Assembly: GCF_006711645.1 (NCBI RefSeq) | Contig: NZ_CP041247.1 | Coordinates: forward strand, 4,898,001-4,962,000 | DNA from: Klebsiella electrica | GTDB lineage: Bacteria; Pseudomonadota; Gammaproteobacteria; Enterobacterales; Enterobacteriaceae | Direction: 5' to 3' | Length of the DNA: 64,000 nucleotides | Shown: positions 49,221 to 63,896 of the stretch, in pieces | Position numbering within the stretch: position 1 is the stretch's first letter | Layout of the letters: the number at the start of each line of letters is the position of its first letter | Notes under the pieces: model-generated | Told to the model about the DNA's origin: nothing | The model's input: the letters and a program-made list of their open reading frames with translations, nothing else | The model's database searches: none | Position numbers and translations under genes: made by a program

Positions 49221-50576
49221 CTACGAAAACCAGGTGCCGCGCTGCCAGTGTCGCCGCCAGATGACCGCCAGCGACAGACCGCGCAACGCGAGAAACACCG
49301 CCAGTGCCAGCCATAGCGCATGGTTGCCGAGGACCGGCAGCGTCAACAGCGTCAGGGCGAACCCCGCCGCCGCCACCGCCATGCTGTTGCGCATCTCAGC
49401 CCCGCGCGTCGCACCGATGAACATGCCATCCAGCAAATAACACCACACGCCAATCACCGGCAGCACGATCTGCCAGATCAGGTAGCGATCGGCAAGCAGT
49501 TGAAGCGAGGGCAGCGAGGTCAACAGGGCGATAATCTGCTGTCCCGCCACGGCATAGGTCGCCGCAAAAGCCAGCGCCACCATTCCCGACTGACGGCAGG
49601 CCGCCCGCCAGACATCAAGCAACTGGCTACCGTCACGCGCGCCGTACGCCTGTCCGGAGTGCGCTTCCACGGCATAAGCGAAACCATCCAGGGCATAGGC
49701 GGTGAAGGTCAGCATAGTCATCAGGAGCGCGTTGACGGCGACTACCTCACCGCCAAGGCGGGCGCCGAAGACGGTCACCGCGCCAAAGCAGAGCTGGAGC
49801 AGCAGAGAGCGCAGCATGATGTCGCGATTGAGCGCCAGCAAGCGGCGCAGGTCGCCGCGCCACGCGTGCCGGAGCAGGGCAAATGACACGCCGCGCAGCG
49901 CCAGCACGCGCCTTGCCATCAGCAGCCCGATGATCAAGGTGACATATTCGGCGCTCACCGTCGCCAGCGCAGCGCCCTGCACGTTCATCTGCAGGCCCAT
50001 CACCAGCCACAGGTCGAGTACGATATTCAGCAGATTGCCGACGATCAGCAAAATCACCGGCGCCCGGGCATACTGCACGCCCAACAGCCAACCGAGCAGC
50101 ACCAGGTTTGCCAGCGATGCCGGCGCGCTCAGCCAGCGGATGTCGAGAAAGCGCCGCGCCTGCTCCAGCACCGCGTCATTGCCGCCAACAATATGCAACG
50201 CCAGATCGATAAGCGGGGTACGGAAAAGTACAATCAGCAGGCCGGCGCCTGTTGCCAGCCCCAGCGGCTGCACCAGCGCCCGCGCCAGGCGCAGAGGATC
50301 TTTTGCGCCAAAGGCCTGCGCCGTCAGCCCGGTGGTGCTCATCCGCAGGAAAAGCAGCAGCATGAAGAGAAAGCTGGTGGCCGTCGCGCCGACCGCGACA
50401 CCGCCGAGGTAAACCGGGCTGTCGAGATGGCCAATCACGGCAGTATCCACCAGTCCCAGCAGCGGAACGGTGATATTGGAGAAAATCATGGGTAGCGCCA
50501 GGCGCCACAGGGCCTTATCAGCGGCGTTAAAGAACATGAGAAAGCGCCTGAGCGGAAGGAGACTGCGCAGCATCAT
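49221..50576 (-). CDS. dinF: MATE-family efflux protein DinF
   Basis: DinF is a damage-inducible member of the multidrug and toxin extrusion family, an inner-membrane protein of 451 residues with about 12 spans. It includes ALPMIFSNITVPLLGLVDTA near the start and AYALDGFAYAVEAHSGQAYG in the middle. The start at 50576 is the first of two adjacent ATG codons and has no good ribosome site, so translation may depend on coupling to lexA, whose stop is 29 bases upstream. An inner ATG at 50537 with AGGCGC is an alternative. Confidence 0.95.
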   Translation of the reverse strand: MMLRSLLPLRRFLMFFNAADKALWRLALPMIFSNITVPLLGLVDTAVIGHLDSPVYLGGVAVGATATSFLFMLLLFLRMSTTGLTAQAFGAKDPLRLARALVQPLGLATGAGLLIVLFRTPLIDLALHIVGGNDAVLEQARRFLDIRWLSAPASLANLVLLGWLLGVQYARAPVILLIVGNLLNIVLDLWLVMGLQMNVQGAALATVSAEYVTLIIGLLMARRVLALRGVSFALLRHAWRGDLRRLLALNRDIMLRSLLLQLCFGAVTVFGARLGGEVVAVNALLMTMLTFTAYALDGFAYAVEAHSGQAYGARDGSQLLDVWRAACRQSGMVALAFAATYAVAGQQIIALLTSLPSLQLLADRYLIWQIVLPVIGVWCYLLDGMFIGATRGAEMRNSMAVAAAGFALTLLTLPVLGNHALWLALAVFLALRGLSLAVIWRRHWQRGTWFS

Positions 50577-50605
50577 GCATCAGACGATGCTGCGTGGGGA
50601 AAGCG

Positions 50606-51214
50606 TTACAGCCACTCACCGTTGCGAATCACGCCAACGGCCAGCCCTTCGATAGTGAAGTTTTGCTCGCGTAGATTCACCACGATAGGGGAAAATTCGC
50701 TGTTTTCTGGCAGGAGTTCGACGATGTTACCCTGTTTTTTAAGACGCTTAACGGTCACCTCTTCGTCAATGCGCGCCACAACAACCTGACCGTTGCGTAC
50801 ATCCTGAGTTTTATGGACCGCCAGCAGATCGCCATCGAGAATCCCGATATCTTTCATTGACATGCCGCTAACCCGCAGCAAAAAGTCAGCGTTCGGTTTG
50901 AACATCGCCGGATCGACCTGGAAGTGGCCTTCGATATGCTGCTGGGCCAGCAGCGGCTCACCGGCCGCCACGCGGCCAATCAACGGCAGGCCAGGTTCTT
51001 CTTCCGTCAGCAGGCGAATCCCCCGGGAGGCGCCGGAGATAATCTCGATCGCGCCCTTACGCGCCAGCGCTTTCAGGTGTTCTTCCGCCGCGTTTGGAGA
51101 ACGGAACCCCAAGCGCTGAGCAATTTCCGCACGCGTCGGCGGCATGCCCGTCTGGCTGATGTGATCCCGAATGAGATCAAACACCTCTTGCTGCCTGGTC
51201 GTTAACGCTTTCAT
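50606..51214 (-). CDS. lexA: SOS repressor LexA
   Basis: LexA represses SOS genes and cleaves itself when RecA is active. The 202 residues equal E. coli LexA: winged HTH at 1-70 ([20 protein letters not shown]), cleavage site A84-G85, catalytic S119 and K156 all in place. It forms an operon with dinF, with two LexA boxes at its promoter for self-control. Confidence 0.99.
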   Translation of the reverse strand: MKALTTRQQEVFDLIRDHISQTGMPPTRAEIAQRLGFRSPNAAEEHLKALARKGAIEIISGASRGIRLLTEEEPGLPLIGRVAAGEPLLAQQHIEGHFQVDPAMFKPNADFLLRVSGMSMKDIGILDGDLLAVHKTQDVRNGQVVVARIDEEVTVKRLKKQGNIVELLPENSEFSPIVVNLREQNFTIEGLAVGVIRNGEWL

Positions 51215-51222
51215 CCCGCCCC

Positions 51223-51238
51223 CTGGGTGTATATACAG
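51223..51238 (-). promoter_or_regulatory. LexA box 1 of lexA
   Basis: On the minus strand CTGTATATACACCCAG, identical to one of the two E. coli lexA operators; it begins nine bases upstream of the start codon. Confidence 0.93.
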
Positions 51239-51243
51239 TTATG

Positions 51244-51259
51244 CTGTGAGTATATACAG
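51244..51259 (-). promoter_or_regulatory. LexA box 2 of lexA
   Basis: On the minus strand CTGTATATACTCACAG, a full match to CTGT-N8-ACAG, 21 bases from box 1 as in E. coli. Confidence 0.95.
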
Positions 51260-51320
51260 CTAACGGTGATTTTGGAATCAAATTTCACACAAAAATCAGG
51301 AGATTCTTTCCATTTTGTGT

Positions 51321-51417
51321 CCCCGATAGCTCACTGCGCCACGGGGGCTTGCCGCCGTCCGGGCAAAAGCCTATCGGGGTCGCCCGCTCGCCGGGAAGAC
51401 ATAGCGAAGCGGGACAT
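51321..51417. repeat. nested inverted repeats between lexA and dgkA
   Basis: CCCCGATAG (51321-51329) pairs perfectly with CTATCGGGG (51371-51379), enclosing a smaller ACGG/CCGT hairpin. CCCGCT and AGCGGG just to the right form a second stem. No T-run is present. It could end dgkA transcription or be a structured repeat. Confidence 0.5.
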
Positions 51418-51433
51418 CTCGCAAAATGGCCGC

Positions 51434-51802
51434 TTAGTGGTAGCGGGCCCATAGTAAGAGGCACCAGGTGGTAAGCGCGATCACGATGGCCAGCAGCACC
51501 GCCGCGGAGCCCATATCTTTCGCCCGACCGGACAGCTCATGATGTTCCGGGCCAATACGGTCCACCACCGCCTCAATCGCGCTATTAAGAATTTCGACTA
51601 TCATCACTATCAGGACCGAGCCTATCAGCAGCACACGCGTGACGGCGTCCACGTCCAGCCAGAAGGCGATCGCCACGGCAACAATGGCGGCGACGCCTTC
51701 TTGCCGAAATGCGGCCTCATTTATCCATGCCGCACGGAACCCTTTCCAGGAATAACCTGCCGCTTTAATGATTCGGGTTAACCCAGTGGTATTATTGGCC
51801 AT
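51434..51802 (-). CDS. dgkA: diacylglycerol kinase
   Basis: DgkA is a small trimeric inner-membrane kinase that recycles diacylglycerol to phosphatidic acid. The 122 residues equal E. coli DgkA, with three spans and the catalytic motif VEILNSAIEAVVDR. It is divergent from plsB, another phospholipid gene. Confidence 0.98.
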   Translation of the reverse strand: MANNTTGLTRIIKAAGYSWKGFRAAWINEAAFRQEGVAAIVAVAIAFWLDVDAVTRVLLIGSVLIVMIVEILNSAIEAVVDRIGPEHHELSGRAKDMGSAAVLLAIVIALTTWCLLLWARYH

Positions 51803-51930
51803 TAAAAGAACCTTTTATGTAAATGACGTCAATGAGTGTACGCGTTTGCCGCGTGGCAACGGAAATTTTGCGCACTTTCTGTTATTCTTGCCGCGCATTT
51901 GCATGATTAACCAGAGGCTTCACATCGTTT

Positions 51931-54354
51931 ATGTCCGGCTGGCAACGAATTTACTATAAATTACTGAATTTACCATTACGGGTGCTGGTAAAAAGCAAGT
52001 CTATTCCCGCAGAACCTGCTCAGGAATTAGGGCTGGATACCTCGCGTCCTATCATGTACGTCCTGCCTTATAATTCAAAGGCGGACCTGCTGACCCTGCG
52101 CGCCCAGTGCCTGGAGCACGATTTACCCGATCCGCTTGAACCGCTGGAAATCGACGGCGCGCTGCTGCCGCGCTACGTATTTATCCACGGCGGTCCGCGC
52201 GTCTTTACCTACTACGCGCCGAAAGAAGAGTCGATAAAGCTGTTCCACGACTACCTGGATCTGCACCGCAACCACCCCGACCTGGATGTGCAAATGGTGC
52301 CGGTGTCGGTGATGTTTGGTCGTGCGCCGGGGCGTGAAAAAGGCGAAGTTAACCCGCCGCTGCGCATGCTGAATGGCATCCAGAAGTTCTTCGCTGTGCT
52401 GTGGCTGGGACGTGACAGCTTTGTCCGTTTCTCGCCGCCGGTTTCTCTGCGCCGAATGGCCACCGAACACGGCACCGACAAAATTATCGCCCAGAAGCTG
52501 GCCCGCGTCGCACGTATGCACTTCGCCCGCCAGCGTCTGGCCGCCGTCGGCCCGCGCCTGCCGGCGCGTCAGGATCTGTTCAATAAGCTGCTGGCGTCGA
52601 AAGCTATCGCCCGCGCGGTGGAAGATGAAGCGCGCAGTAAGAAAATCTCCCATGAGAAGGCGCAGCAAAACGCCATCGCGCTGATGGAAGAGATCGCCGC
52701 CAACTTCTCTTATGAGATGATTCGCCTGACCGACCGCGTTCTCGGTTTTACCTGGAACCGTCTGTATCAGGGGATCAACGTCCACAACGCCGAGCGCGTA
52801 CGTCAGTTGGCCCATGAAGGGCACGAGATTGTCTACGTACCGTGCCATCGTAGCCATATGGACTACCTGCTGCTCTCCTACGTGCTGTATCACCAGGGGC
52901 TGGTGCCGCCGCATATTGCCGCCGGTATTAACCTCAACTTCTGGCCAGCAGGTCCCATTTTCCGCCGCGGCGGCGCATTCTTTATTCGCCGTACCTTTAA
53001 GGGCAATAAGCTCTACTCAACGGTGTTCCGCGAATATCTCGGCGAATTGTTCAGCCGGGGCTACTCCGTGGAGTACTTCGTTGAAGGGGGCCGTTCCCGT
53101 ACCGGCCGTCTGCTGGATCCGAAGACCGGCACGCTGTCGATGACCATCCAGGCCATGCTGCGCGGCGGGACCCGTCCGATTACGCTGGTGCCTATCTACA
53201 TCGGTTACGAGCACGTGATGGAAGTGGGCACCTATGCCAAAGAGCTGCGCGGCGCGACGAAAGAAAAAGAGAGTCTGCCGCAGATGCTGCGCGGCCTGAG
53301 CAAGCTGCGTAACCTCGGTCAGGGCTATGTTAACTTTGGCGAACCGCTGCCGCTGATGACTTACCTGAACCAGCATGTTCCGGAGTGGCGCGAGTCTATC
53401 GATCCGATCGAAGCCGTTCGCCCGTCCTGGCTGACGCCGACGGTCAACAACATTGCTTCCGATCTGATGGTGCGCATCAACAACGCCGGCGCGGCCAACG
53501 CCATGAACCTGTGCTGCACCGCGCTGCTGGCCTCCCGTCAGCGCTCGTTGACCCGCGAACAGCTGACGCAACAGCTGGAGTGCTACCTCGATCTGCTGCG
53601 CAACGTGCCGTACTCTCCGGATGCGACCACGCCGGCGGCTTCCGCCAGCGAGCTGATTGACCACGCGCTGAAGATGAATAAGTTCGAGGTCGAGAAAGAC
53701 ACTATCGGCGATATCATCATTCTGCCGCGCGAGCAGGCGGTCCTGATGACCTACTACCGCAACAATATCGCCCATATGCTGATGCTGCCGTCGCTGCTGG
53801 CGGCGATTATTACCCAGCATCGTCGTATCTCCCGCGCGGAAGTGCTGCGTCACGTTGAGATGTTCTATCCGCTGCTGAAGGCCGAGCTGTTCCTGCGCTG
53901 GGAAAAAGCCGAGCTGGCTGGCGTCCTCGATGCCCTGGTGGCGGAAATGCAGCGCCAGGGACTGATTGTCCTGAACGATGATGCCATCAGCATCAATCCG
54001 TCCCACTCCCGTTCCCTGCAACTGCTGGCCGCAGGCGCGCGTGAAACGCTCCAGCGCTATGCCATTACCTTCTGGCTGCTGAGCGCGAACCCGTCTATCA
54101 ACCGCAGTTCGCTGGAGAAAGAGAGCCGCACGGTGGCGCAGCGCCTGTCGGTGCTGCACGGTATCAACGCGCCGGAATTCTTCGATAAAGCGGTATTCAG
54201 TACCTTAGTGCTGACGCTGCGCGATGAGGGTTATATCAGCGACACCGGCGATGCTGAGCCGGCAGAGACGCTGAAGGTCTATCAGATGCTGGCCGATCTG
54301 ATTACGTCGGATGTGCGCTTGACGATTGAAAGCGTCACGCAGGATGAAGCGTAA
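51931..54354 (+). CDS. plsB: glycerol-3-phosphate acyltransferase
   Basis: PlsB makes lysophosphatidic acid, the first step of phospholipid synthesis, at the inner membrane. The 807 residues equal the E. coli enzyme. The HX4D catalytic motif is HRSHMD with H306 and D311; substrate-binding blocks [21 protein letters not shown] and [11 protein letters not shown] follow in the family order. The ATG at 51931 begins [17 protein letters not shown] as in E. coli. Confidence 0.99.
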   Translation: MSGWQRIYYKLLNLPLRVLVKSKSIPAEPAQELGLDTSRPIMYVLPYNSKADLLTLRAQCLEHDLPDPLEPLEIDGALLPRYVFIHGGPRVFTYYAPKEESIKLFHDYLDLHRNHPDLDVQMVPVSVMFGRAPGREKGEVNPPLRMLNGIQKFFAVLWLGRDSFVRFSPPVSLRRMATEHGTDKIIAQKLARVARMHFARQRLAAVGPRLPARQDLFNKLLASKAIARAVEDEARSKKISHEKAQQNAIALMEEIAANFSYEMIRLTDRVLGFTWNRLYQGINVHNAERVRQLAHEGHEIVYVPCHRSHMDYLLLSYVLYHQGLVPPHIAAGINLNFWPAGPIFRRGGAFFIRRTFKGNKLYSTVFREYLGELFSRGYSVEYFVEGGRSRTGRLLDPKTGTLSMTIQAMLRGGTRPITLVPIYIGYEHVMEVGTYAKELRGATKEKESLPQMLRGLSKLRNLGQGYVNFGEPLPLMTYLNQHVPEWRESIDPIEAVRPSWLTPTVNNIASDLMVRINNAGAANAMNLCCTALLASRQRSLTREQLTQQLECYLDLLRNVPYSPDATTPAASASELIDHALKMNKFEVEKDTIGDIIILPREQAVLMTYYRNNIAHMLMLPSLLAAIITQHRRISRAEVLRHVEMFYPLLKAELFLRWEKAELAGVLDALVAEMQRQGLIVLNDDAISINPSHSRSLQLLAAGARETLQRYAITFWLLSANPSINRSSLEKESRTVAQRLSVLHGINAPEFFDKAVFSTLVLTLRDEGYISDTGDAEPAETLKVYQMLADLITSDVRLTIESVTQDEA

Positions 54355-54375
54355 CGGCTGAGACGGACTTACCTC

Positions 54376-54411
54376 TCCCCCGGCCCGGCATTTGCGCCGC
54401 GAGCCGGGGGA
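54376..54411. terminator. hairpin between convergent plsB and ubiA
   Basis: TCCCCCGGC and GCCGGGGGA pair across an 18-base GC-rich loop that can itself fold. There is no T-run, but it is the only candidate terminator for the two converging transcripts. Confidence 0.5.
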
Positions 54412-54421
54412 AAGGAAGGAA

Positions 54422-55291
54422 CTACTGCAGATAGCTCATCGCCAGACCGAGAAACACCACCAGTCCGACGTAGTTATTATTTAAAAACGCTTTAAAGCAG
54501 TCGTCACGTTCGCGACGGAAAATCAGCTTCTGCTGCCAGAAAAACAGTCCTGCGGCGATAAACAGCGACCAGTAATATTCCCAGTGCAGCCCGTTCAGCC
54601 AGCCGATGGCGGCCAATAGTATCAGCACCCCAATCTGCAACATACCGATAATGGTACGGTCATGTTCGCCGAACAGGATCGCCGTTGATTTAATCCCGAT
54701 TTTAACGTCATCGTCCCTGTCGACCATCGCGTACTGGGTATCGTAAGCCACCGCCCACAAAATATTGGCGAGAAACATCAGCCAGCAGCTTAACGGCAAC
54801 GCTTCACTCACCGCGGAGAAGGCCATCGGAATAGACCAGCCAAACGCCGCCCCCAGCACCACCTGCGGCAGATGGGTGTAGCGCTTCATGAATGGATAGA
54901 CCCACGCCAGCGCCAGCGCGGCCACCGACAGCAGAATGGTCATGGTGTTGAGGGTCAGCACCAGCAGGAACGAGAGCAGCACCAGCACGACAAACAGCAC
55001 CCGGGCCTCTTTCTCCGTCACCTCCCCGCTCGGCAGCGGACGACGCGCGGTGCGCTTGACGTGGCCGTCAAATTTGCGGTCGGCATAATCGTTGACCACG
55101 CAGCCGGCGGCGCGCATCAGCCACACTCCGGCGACAAAAACGGCCAGAATCCACAGCGGCGGAACACCCGGCGTCGCCACCCATAGCGCCCACAGCGTCG
55201 GCCACAGCAGCAGCAGCGCGCCGATCGGTTTGTCAGTACGCATCAGGCGATGAAACGCCAACAGCTTATTCTGCGTCAGACTCCACTCCAT
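54422..55291 (-). CDS. ubiA: 4-hydroxybenzoate octaprenyltransferase
   Basis: UbiA attaches the prenyl tail to 4-hydroxybenzoate in ubiquinone synthesis. The 289-residue inner-membrane protein has the two aspartate motifs [15 protein letters not shown] and [19 protein letters not shown] between membrane helices. It lies 12 bases after ubiC in a two-gene operon, in pathway order. Confidence 0.98.
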   Translation of the reverse strand: MEWSLTQNKLLAFHRLMRTDKPIGALLLLWPTLWALWVATPGVPPLWILAVFVAGVWLMRAAGCVVNDYADRKFDGHVKRTARRPLPSGEVTEKEARVLFVVLVLLSFLLVLTLNTMTILLSVAALALAWVYPFMKRYTHLPQVVLGAAFGWSIPMAFSAVSEALPLSCWLMFLANILWAVAYDTQYAMVDRDDDVKIGIKSTAILFGEHDRTIIGMLQIGVLILLAAIGWLNGLHWEYYWSLFIAAGLFFWQQKLIFRRERDDCFKAFLNNNYVGLVVFLGLAMSYLQ

Positions 55292-55303
55292 TTTCTCTTC
55301 CTC

Positions 55304-55801
55304 TTAATACAGCGGCGATGCAGGCAGAAACAGTTCTGTCAGCAGCAGCGGTTTACCGCTCAGCCGCAGGCGGGAACGACGCCCCCAAAGCTCTGCATAA
55401 CGCCCAATTTCAATAAAGTCACGGGTTAACGTCGACGAGGTGAACAAATAACGGCCCAGCGGCGTCTGCCCAAGCTGCTGCAGCGCCAGTTCGGGACCGC
55501 TCAGCGTCGATTCCGGCACGATAGTTCGCCCGGCCAGCCAGGGTTCATCATCGGCGCAGAGAATGATTTCCCGCAGCCAGTAGCGCGCTTCATCTGGCAG
55601 CAACGCTTCTTCACCGACCAGCGCTTCGCGTCCGACAAAATCTTCGTTGACCAGCATAACGCTAACCTTTTTCCCTTGTTGCTCAAAGCGTTTGGTCATT
55701 GAGTCTTCCAGCAACAGCCAGTCGCGCAGCGAGGGTTCCAGCGGGGGCATAGCGGCAAAATAGCGCAGCGCACGCAGTTGCGTAAGCGCAGGATGTGACA
55801 T
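55304..55801 (-). CDS. ubiC: chorismate lyase
   Basis: UbiC converts chorismate to 4-hydroxybenzoate and pyruvate, the first step of ubiquinone synthesis. The ATG at 55801 with GGAG upstream gives 165 residues, as in E. coli; the frame to 55867 is leader. It shows [10 protein letters not shown] at the start, and [18 protein letters not shown] and [14 protein letters not shown] in the second half. Confidence 0.97.
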   Translation of the reverse strand: MSHPALTQLRALRYFAAMPPLEPSLRDWLLLEDSMTKRFEQQGKKVSVMLVNEDFVGREALVGEEALLPDEARYWLREIILCADDEPWLAGRTIVPESTLSGPELALQQLGQTPLGRYLFTSSTLTRDFIEIGRYAELWGRRSRLRLSGKPLLLTELFLPASPLY

Positions 55802-55923
55802 GCCTGATTCTCCGTTACATAACGTAGCAGCTATTGTATCGCAGAATAAGGTCATCAGGGCGGGCAAAGCGTCAAGATACGATCATCGACGTAACAGCCA
55901 TGTAACAGCCGCCGCCGCACGAT

Positions 55924-55952
55924 AAAAAAAGGCGCGTCCAGACGGACGCACC
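55924..55952 (-). terminator. terminator of malM
   Basis: GGCGCGTCC and GGACGCACC (one G-T pair) form the stem; seven T follow on the minus strand. It lies 40 bases after the malM stop. Confidence 0.85.
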
Positions 55953-55991
55953 TAAAGGCTGTGCCTAAACATCAGCATTGTGGGGAGACGA

Positions 55992-56942
55992 TCACCCCTT
56001 GCCTTTTACACTGCTGATAAAGGTGGAACGAGCAGATTTCGAGCCAAGGCGCTCAGCTTCGTTCATCAGTTTGAGGGCTTTATCGATATCACCTTTCGCA
56101 ACAGCCTGCTTGATGCCGTTGTTAAAGTAAGTTTCGGTATCATCCAGCATCGGTTCGCTCTTCGCCGCCGGCGCTGGCGCCGCAACAGGAGCAACAACCG
56201 GCGCGGCGGCTGGCGCGCTATAGACCGGCGCCGCCGTATTGCCGACGGTCACCGGCCCCGGACCGGAGGAGCCGAACAGCGGCCCCACCAGCACGCTGGA
56301 ACCTGATGAGGTTTTCACTTTCAGGCCCAACGAGCCTTCAGTGGTATGTCTGGCGATCGGATCCGGAATATCCGGCACCGCATTACCGGTCCCTTTGGCG
56401 TAGGCCTTCGCCGGATCGATTAATTTAGTGGTCTGCTGCAAATCCTGCGGGGTAGTAAAGACCAGCACATAGATTTTTTGCTGACCTAAAGCCGGAGTCA
56501 GGCGCATCACCCCTTCCAGGCGATCCGAGCTCATCACGCCCGGCTCCAGATAGGTGAAATAACTGCTCGGGAAGAACGCCGATGGCGTCATATTCTGGTC
56601 AAGAATCAGCACGTTTGGCGCATAAACGCTGGTTTGCTTATTCACTTCACTGGTCAGGGTCAGGGTCAACTCACCGATATTCGCCGGGACGCTGTAGGCC
56701 GCCACAGGGCCGACGATGCCGGGGATATTCAGCGACTGCCCTGCCGTCGCTAACGTCGTGGTTTGCGTTTTCGATTGGTCGACCGGCGTCCAGGTTAGCT
56801 GTTGCAACGCGGAAGCAGGAATGGTCGGTGCGGCAGAGGTATTCTGCGGCACGAAATTCACATCAGCAAAACTGACTGCGGGTACGCTGGCCAGCAGGCC
56901 GGCGGACAGGCAGAGGGCAACGAGACTTTTCTTCATTTTCAT
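55992..56942 (-). CDS. malM: maltose operon periplasmic protein MalM
   Basis: The 316-residue precursor has a signal peptide ending SFA near residue 26, a middle domain very like E. coli MalM (PVAAYSVPANIGELTLTLTS), an Ala/Pro-rich linker, and a terminal helical part (ARSTFISSVKGKG). It starts at the ATG at 56942 with GAGGTGATAACA upstream. It is the last gene of the malK-lamB-malM operon; its function is unknown. Confidence 0.96.
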   Translation of the reverse strand: MKMKKSLVALCLSAGLLASVPAVSFADVNFVPQNTSAAPTIPASALQQLTWTPVDQSKTQTTTLATAGQSLNIPGIVGPVAAYSVPANIGELTLTLTSEVNKQTSVYAPNVLILDQNMTPSAFFPSSYFTYLEPGVMSSDRLEGVMRLTPALGQQKIYVLVFTTPQDLQQTTKLIDPAKAYAKGTGNAVPDIPDPIARHTTEGSLGLKVKTSSGSSVLVGPLFGSSGPGPVTVGNTAAPVYSAPAAAPVVAPVAAPAPAAKSEPMLDDTETYFNNGIKQAVAKGDIDKALKLMNEAERLGSKSARSTFISSVKGKG

Positions 56943-57004
56943 TGTTATCACCTCAATTCCGATGGCCAAGCGGTAGCCAGGCAATAGCCCGCTGAGCCGA
57001 AGAC

Positions 57005-57024
57005 AGAGGGGCTTGCGCCCCTCT
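57005..57024 (-). terminator. hairpin between lamB and malM
   Basis: AGAGGGGC and GCCCCTCT form a perfect eight-pair stem with a four-base loop. There is no T-run on the minus strand, so it probably attenuates or protects rather than fully terminates. Confidence 0.55.
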
Positions 57025-57049
57025 TTTGGTCATCACACGTCAGGTTGGA

Positions 57050-58426
<1,377 letters not shown>

Positions 58427-58459
58427 CTAAGGGGTTCGTGTTTTTTTTAATGGGAAGCC

Positions 58460-61129
<2,670 letters not shown>

Positions 61130-61139
61130 GCAGAAAAAC

Positions 61140-61166
61140 GGCGGGTAGCGCGTGCGCTTACCCGCC
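61140..61166 (+). terminator. intercistronic hairpin malE/malF (first)
   Basis: GGCGGGTA and TACCCGCC form a perfect eight-pair stem ten bases after malE. It is part of the REP-like element expected to stabilise the malE message. Confidence 0.6.
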
Positions 61167-61185
61167 CTACGACTACGGCACGATC

Positions 61186-61216
61186 CGTAGGTCAGGTCAG
61201 CGCAGCGCCACCTGAC
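61186..61216. repeat. REP-like element malE/malF (second hairpin)
   Basis: GTCAGGT and ACCTGAC flank the CAGCGCAGCGCC arm that also occurs in the yjcO-gltP array. E. coli carries REP sequences at the same junction. Confidence 0.6.
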
Positions 61217-61249
61217 GATAAGTCTCCATCGTTGTAGAGGAAGAACCCC

Positions 61250-62794
61250 ATGGATGTCGTTAAAAAGAAACACTGGTGGCAAAGCCCGCAGCTGACATGG
61301 TCTGTGATTGGCTTGCTGTGCCTGCTGGTGGGTTACCTTGTTGTTTTGATGTACGCCCAGGGGGAGTACCTGTTTGCCATCCTGACGCTGATTTTAAGCT
61401 CAGCGGGTCTGTATATCTTCACCAACCGCAAGGCCTATGCCTGGCGCTATGTCTACCCGGGTCTCGCCGGGATGGGGCTGTTCGTCCTGTTCCCGCTGGT
61501 CTGCACCATCGCCATCGCCTTCACCAACTACAGCAGCACCAACCAGCTGACCTTTGAGCGCGCTCAGGCAGTGCTGATGGACCGCTCATTCCAGGCCGGT
61601 AAATCCTACAACTTCTCGCTGTTTCCGGCGGGAGATGAGTGGAAACTGGCGCTGACCGATGGCGACAGCGGCAAAAATTATGTCTCCGACGCCTTCAGGC
61701 TGGGCGGCGAGCAGAAACTGGCTTTAAAAGAAGGTGAAGCGCTGCCGGAAGGCGAACGCGCGAACCTGCGTATCATCACGCAAAACCGCACGGCGCTGAA
61801 CCAGCTGACCGCCATCCTGCCTGACGACAGCAAAGTTGTCATGAGTTCACTGCGCCAGTTCTCCGGCACCCAATCGCTGTATACGCTGGCAAACGATGGC
61901 ACGCTGGCCAACAACCAGAGCGGCGTAAAATATCGGCCGAACAATGACGTCGGTTTCTACCAGTCCATCAATGCCGACGGTAGCTGGGGCGCTGAGAAGC
62001 TGAGTCCGGGCTACACCGTCGGGATCGGCTGGGATAATTTCACCCGCGTCTTTACCGATGAAGGGATTCAGAAACCGTTCTTCGCTATCTTCGTCTGGAC
62101 GGTGGTCTTCTCAGTCCTGACCGTGATTCTGACCGTGGCCGTGGGCATGGTCCTCGCCTGCCTCGTGCAGTGGGAATCCTTGAAAGGTAAAGCGATTTAC
62201 CGCGTTCTGCTGATTCTGCCTTACGCCGTGCCGTCGTTTATCTCGATTCTGATTTTCAAAGGGCTGTTCAACCAGAGCTTTGGTGAAATCAACATGATGC
62301 TCAGCGCGCTGTTCGGCATCAAGCCAGCCTGGTTCAGCGATCCGACCACCGCGCGTTCGATGATCGTTATCGTCAACACCTGGCTGGGCTACCCGTACAT
62401 GATGATTCTGTGCATGGGCCTGCTGAAAGCGATCCCTGACGATCTGTACGAAGCTTCGGCAATGGACGGCGCCGGTCCATTCCAGAACTTCTTTAAGATT
62501 ACGCTGCCGCTGCTGATTAAGCCGCTGACGCCGCTGATGATCGCCAGCTTCGCCTTTAATTTTAACAACTTCGTGCTGATTCAGCTGTTGACCAACGGTG
62601 GCCCGGACCGTCTCGGCACGACCACGCCGGCCGGCTATACCGACCTGCTGGTCAGCTACACCTACCGTATCGCCTTCGAAGGCGGCGGCGGTCAGGACTT
62701 TGGTCTGGCAGCGGCGATAGCCACCCTGATCTTCCTGCTGGTAGGCGTACTGGCGATTGTTAACCTGAAAGCCACACGAATGAAATTCGATTAA
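61250..62794 (+). CDS. malF: maltose ABC transporter permease MalF
   Basis: The 514-residue protein (the E. coli length) has eight spans with the large periplasmic P2 loop (about residues 95-275) that contacts MalE. The cytoplasmic EAA loop [20 protein letters not shown] docks MalK. It is followed 14 bases later by malG. Confidence 0.98.
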   Translation: MDVVKKKHWWQSPQLTWSVIGLLCLLVGYLVVLMYAQGEYLFAILTLILSSAGLYIFTNRKAYAWRYVYPGLAGMGLFVLFPLVCTIAIAFTNYSSTNQLTFERAQAVLMDRSFQAGKSYNFSLFPAGDEWKLALTDGDSGKNYVSDAFRLGGEQKLALKEGEALPEGERANLRIITQNRTALNQLTAILPDDSKVVMSSLRQFSGTQSLYTLANDGTLANNQSGVKYRPNNDVGFYQSINADGSWGAEKLSPGYTVGIGWDNFTRVFTDEGIQKPFFAIFVWTVVFSVLTVILTVAVGMVLACLVQWESLKGKAIYRVLLILPYAVPSFISILIFKGLFNQSFGEINMMLSALFGIKPAWFSDPTTARSMIVIVNTWLGYPYMMILCMGLLKAIPDDLYEASAMDGAGPFQNFFKITLPLLIKPLTPLMIASFAFNFNNFVLIQLLTNGGPDRLGTTTPAGYTDLLVSYTYRIAFEGGGGQDFGLAAAIATLIFLLVGVLAIVNLKATRMKFD

Positions 62795-62808
62795 GGAGGG
62801 CTCTGAAC

Positions 62809-63699
62809 ATGGCTATGGTACAACCCAAATCTCAGAAGCTGCGTTTATTCACCACGCACCTCCTGCTGCTGGTTTTCATCGCGGCGATCATGTTCCCGCT
62901 GCTGATGGTGATTGCTATCTCGCTGCGCGAGGGTAACTTCGCCACCGGTAGCCTGATCCCGGACCAGATCTCCTGGGAGCACTGGCGGCTGGCGCTGGGC
63001 TTCAGCGTCGAGCATGCGGATGGCCGCGTCACCCCGCCACCTTTCCCGGTGCTGCTGTGGCTGTGGAACTCGGTGAAAGTGGCCGGGATCACCGCCATCG
63101 GTATCGTGGCGCTCTCCACGACCTGCGCCTACGCCTTCGCCCGTATGCGCTTCCCGGGCAAAGCGACCCTGCTGAAGGGGATGCTGATTTTCCAGATGTT
63201 CCCGGCGGTGCTGTCGCTGGTGGCGTTATACGCCTTGTTTGACCGCCTCGGCCAGTATTTGCCGTTTGTCGGCCTGAATACTCACGGCGGCGTTATCTTC
63301 GCCTATATGGGCGGGATTGCGCTGCACGTCTGGACGATTAAGGGCTACTTCGAAACCATCGACGGCTCGCTGGAAGAAGCGGCGGCGCTGGATGGCGCGA
63401 CGCCGTGGCAGGCCTTCCGTCTGGTCCTGCTGCCGCTGTCGGTACCGATTCTGGCGGTGGTGTTTATTCTGTCGTTCATTGCCGCAATTACCGAAGTGCC
63501 GGTGGCCTCGCTGCTGCTGCGCGATGTGAACAGCTATACCCTGGCCGTCGGTATGCAACAGTATCTCAACCCGCAGAACTACCTGTGGGGCGACTTTGCC
63601 GCTGCGGCGGTGCTCTCCGCCATTCCGATTACGGTTGTCTTCCTGCTGGCCCAGCGCTGGCTGGTTAACGGCCTGACGGCGGGCGGGGTGAAAGGTTAA
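62809..63699 (+). CDS. malG: maltose ABC transporter permease MalG
   Basis: The 296-residue partner permease has six spans and the EAA loop [20 protein letters not shown]. With MalF it forms the channel of MalFGK2. A Shine-Dalgarno AAGGAGGG precedes the ATG. It ends with GGVKG, whose tail reaches into MalE during transport in E. coli. Confidence 0.98.
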   Translation: MAMVQPKSQKLRLFTTHLLLLVFIAAIMFPLLMVIAISLREGNFATGSLIPDQISWEHWRLALGFSVEHADGRVTPPPFPVLLWLWNSVKVAGITAIGIVALSTTCAYAFARMRFPGKATLLKGMLIFQMFPAVLSLVALYALFDRLGQYLPFVGLNTHGGVIFAYMGGIALHVWTIKGYFETIDGSLEEAAALDGATPWQAFRLVLLPLSVPILAVVFILSFIAAITEVPVASLLLRDVNSYTLAVGMQQYLNPQNYLWGDFAAAAVLSAIPITVVFLLAQRWLVNGLTAGGVKG

Positions 63700-63870
63700 G
63701 TTTCATCGTTATACCCGCCCCAAATTTCAGCGCAGGGACGGTGCTTTAGGTGCTGTACACGAACCCCAACCGGGTACGGCAACTACCGCCCTCAGTTGAA
63801 AAAGTAAGGCAAATGCCACTGCTATCCTCAACTGGACCCTACATAAATTAAGTTTTGTGACTGTTGGTCA

Positions 63871-63896
63871 GCGGCCTCTTGAGGCCGCTTTTTTTA
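63871..63896. terminator. bidirectional terminator malG/psiE
   Basis: GCGGCCT and AGGCCGC form a seven-pair stem with loop CTTG, followed by seven T on the plus strand. It abuts the psiE stop, so it can serve both genes. Confidence 0.88.

Noticed and set aside
51227..51454. 75-codon plus-strand frame over the lexA operators
   Set aside because: It runs through both LexA boxes and inverted repeats; no ribosome site.
53017..54159. 380-codon minus-strand frame inside plsB
   Set aside because: Antisense shadow of plsB.
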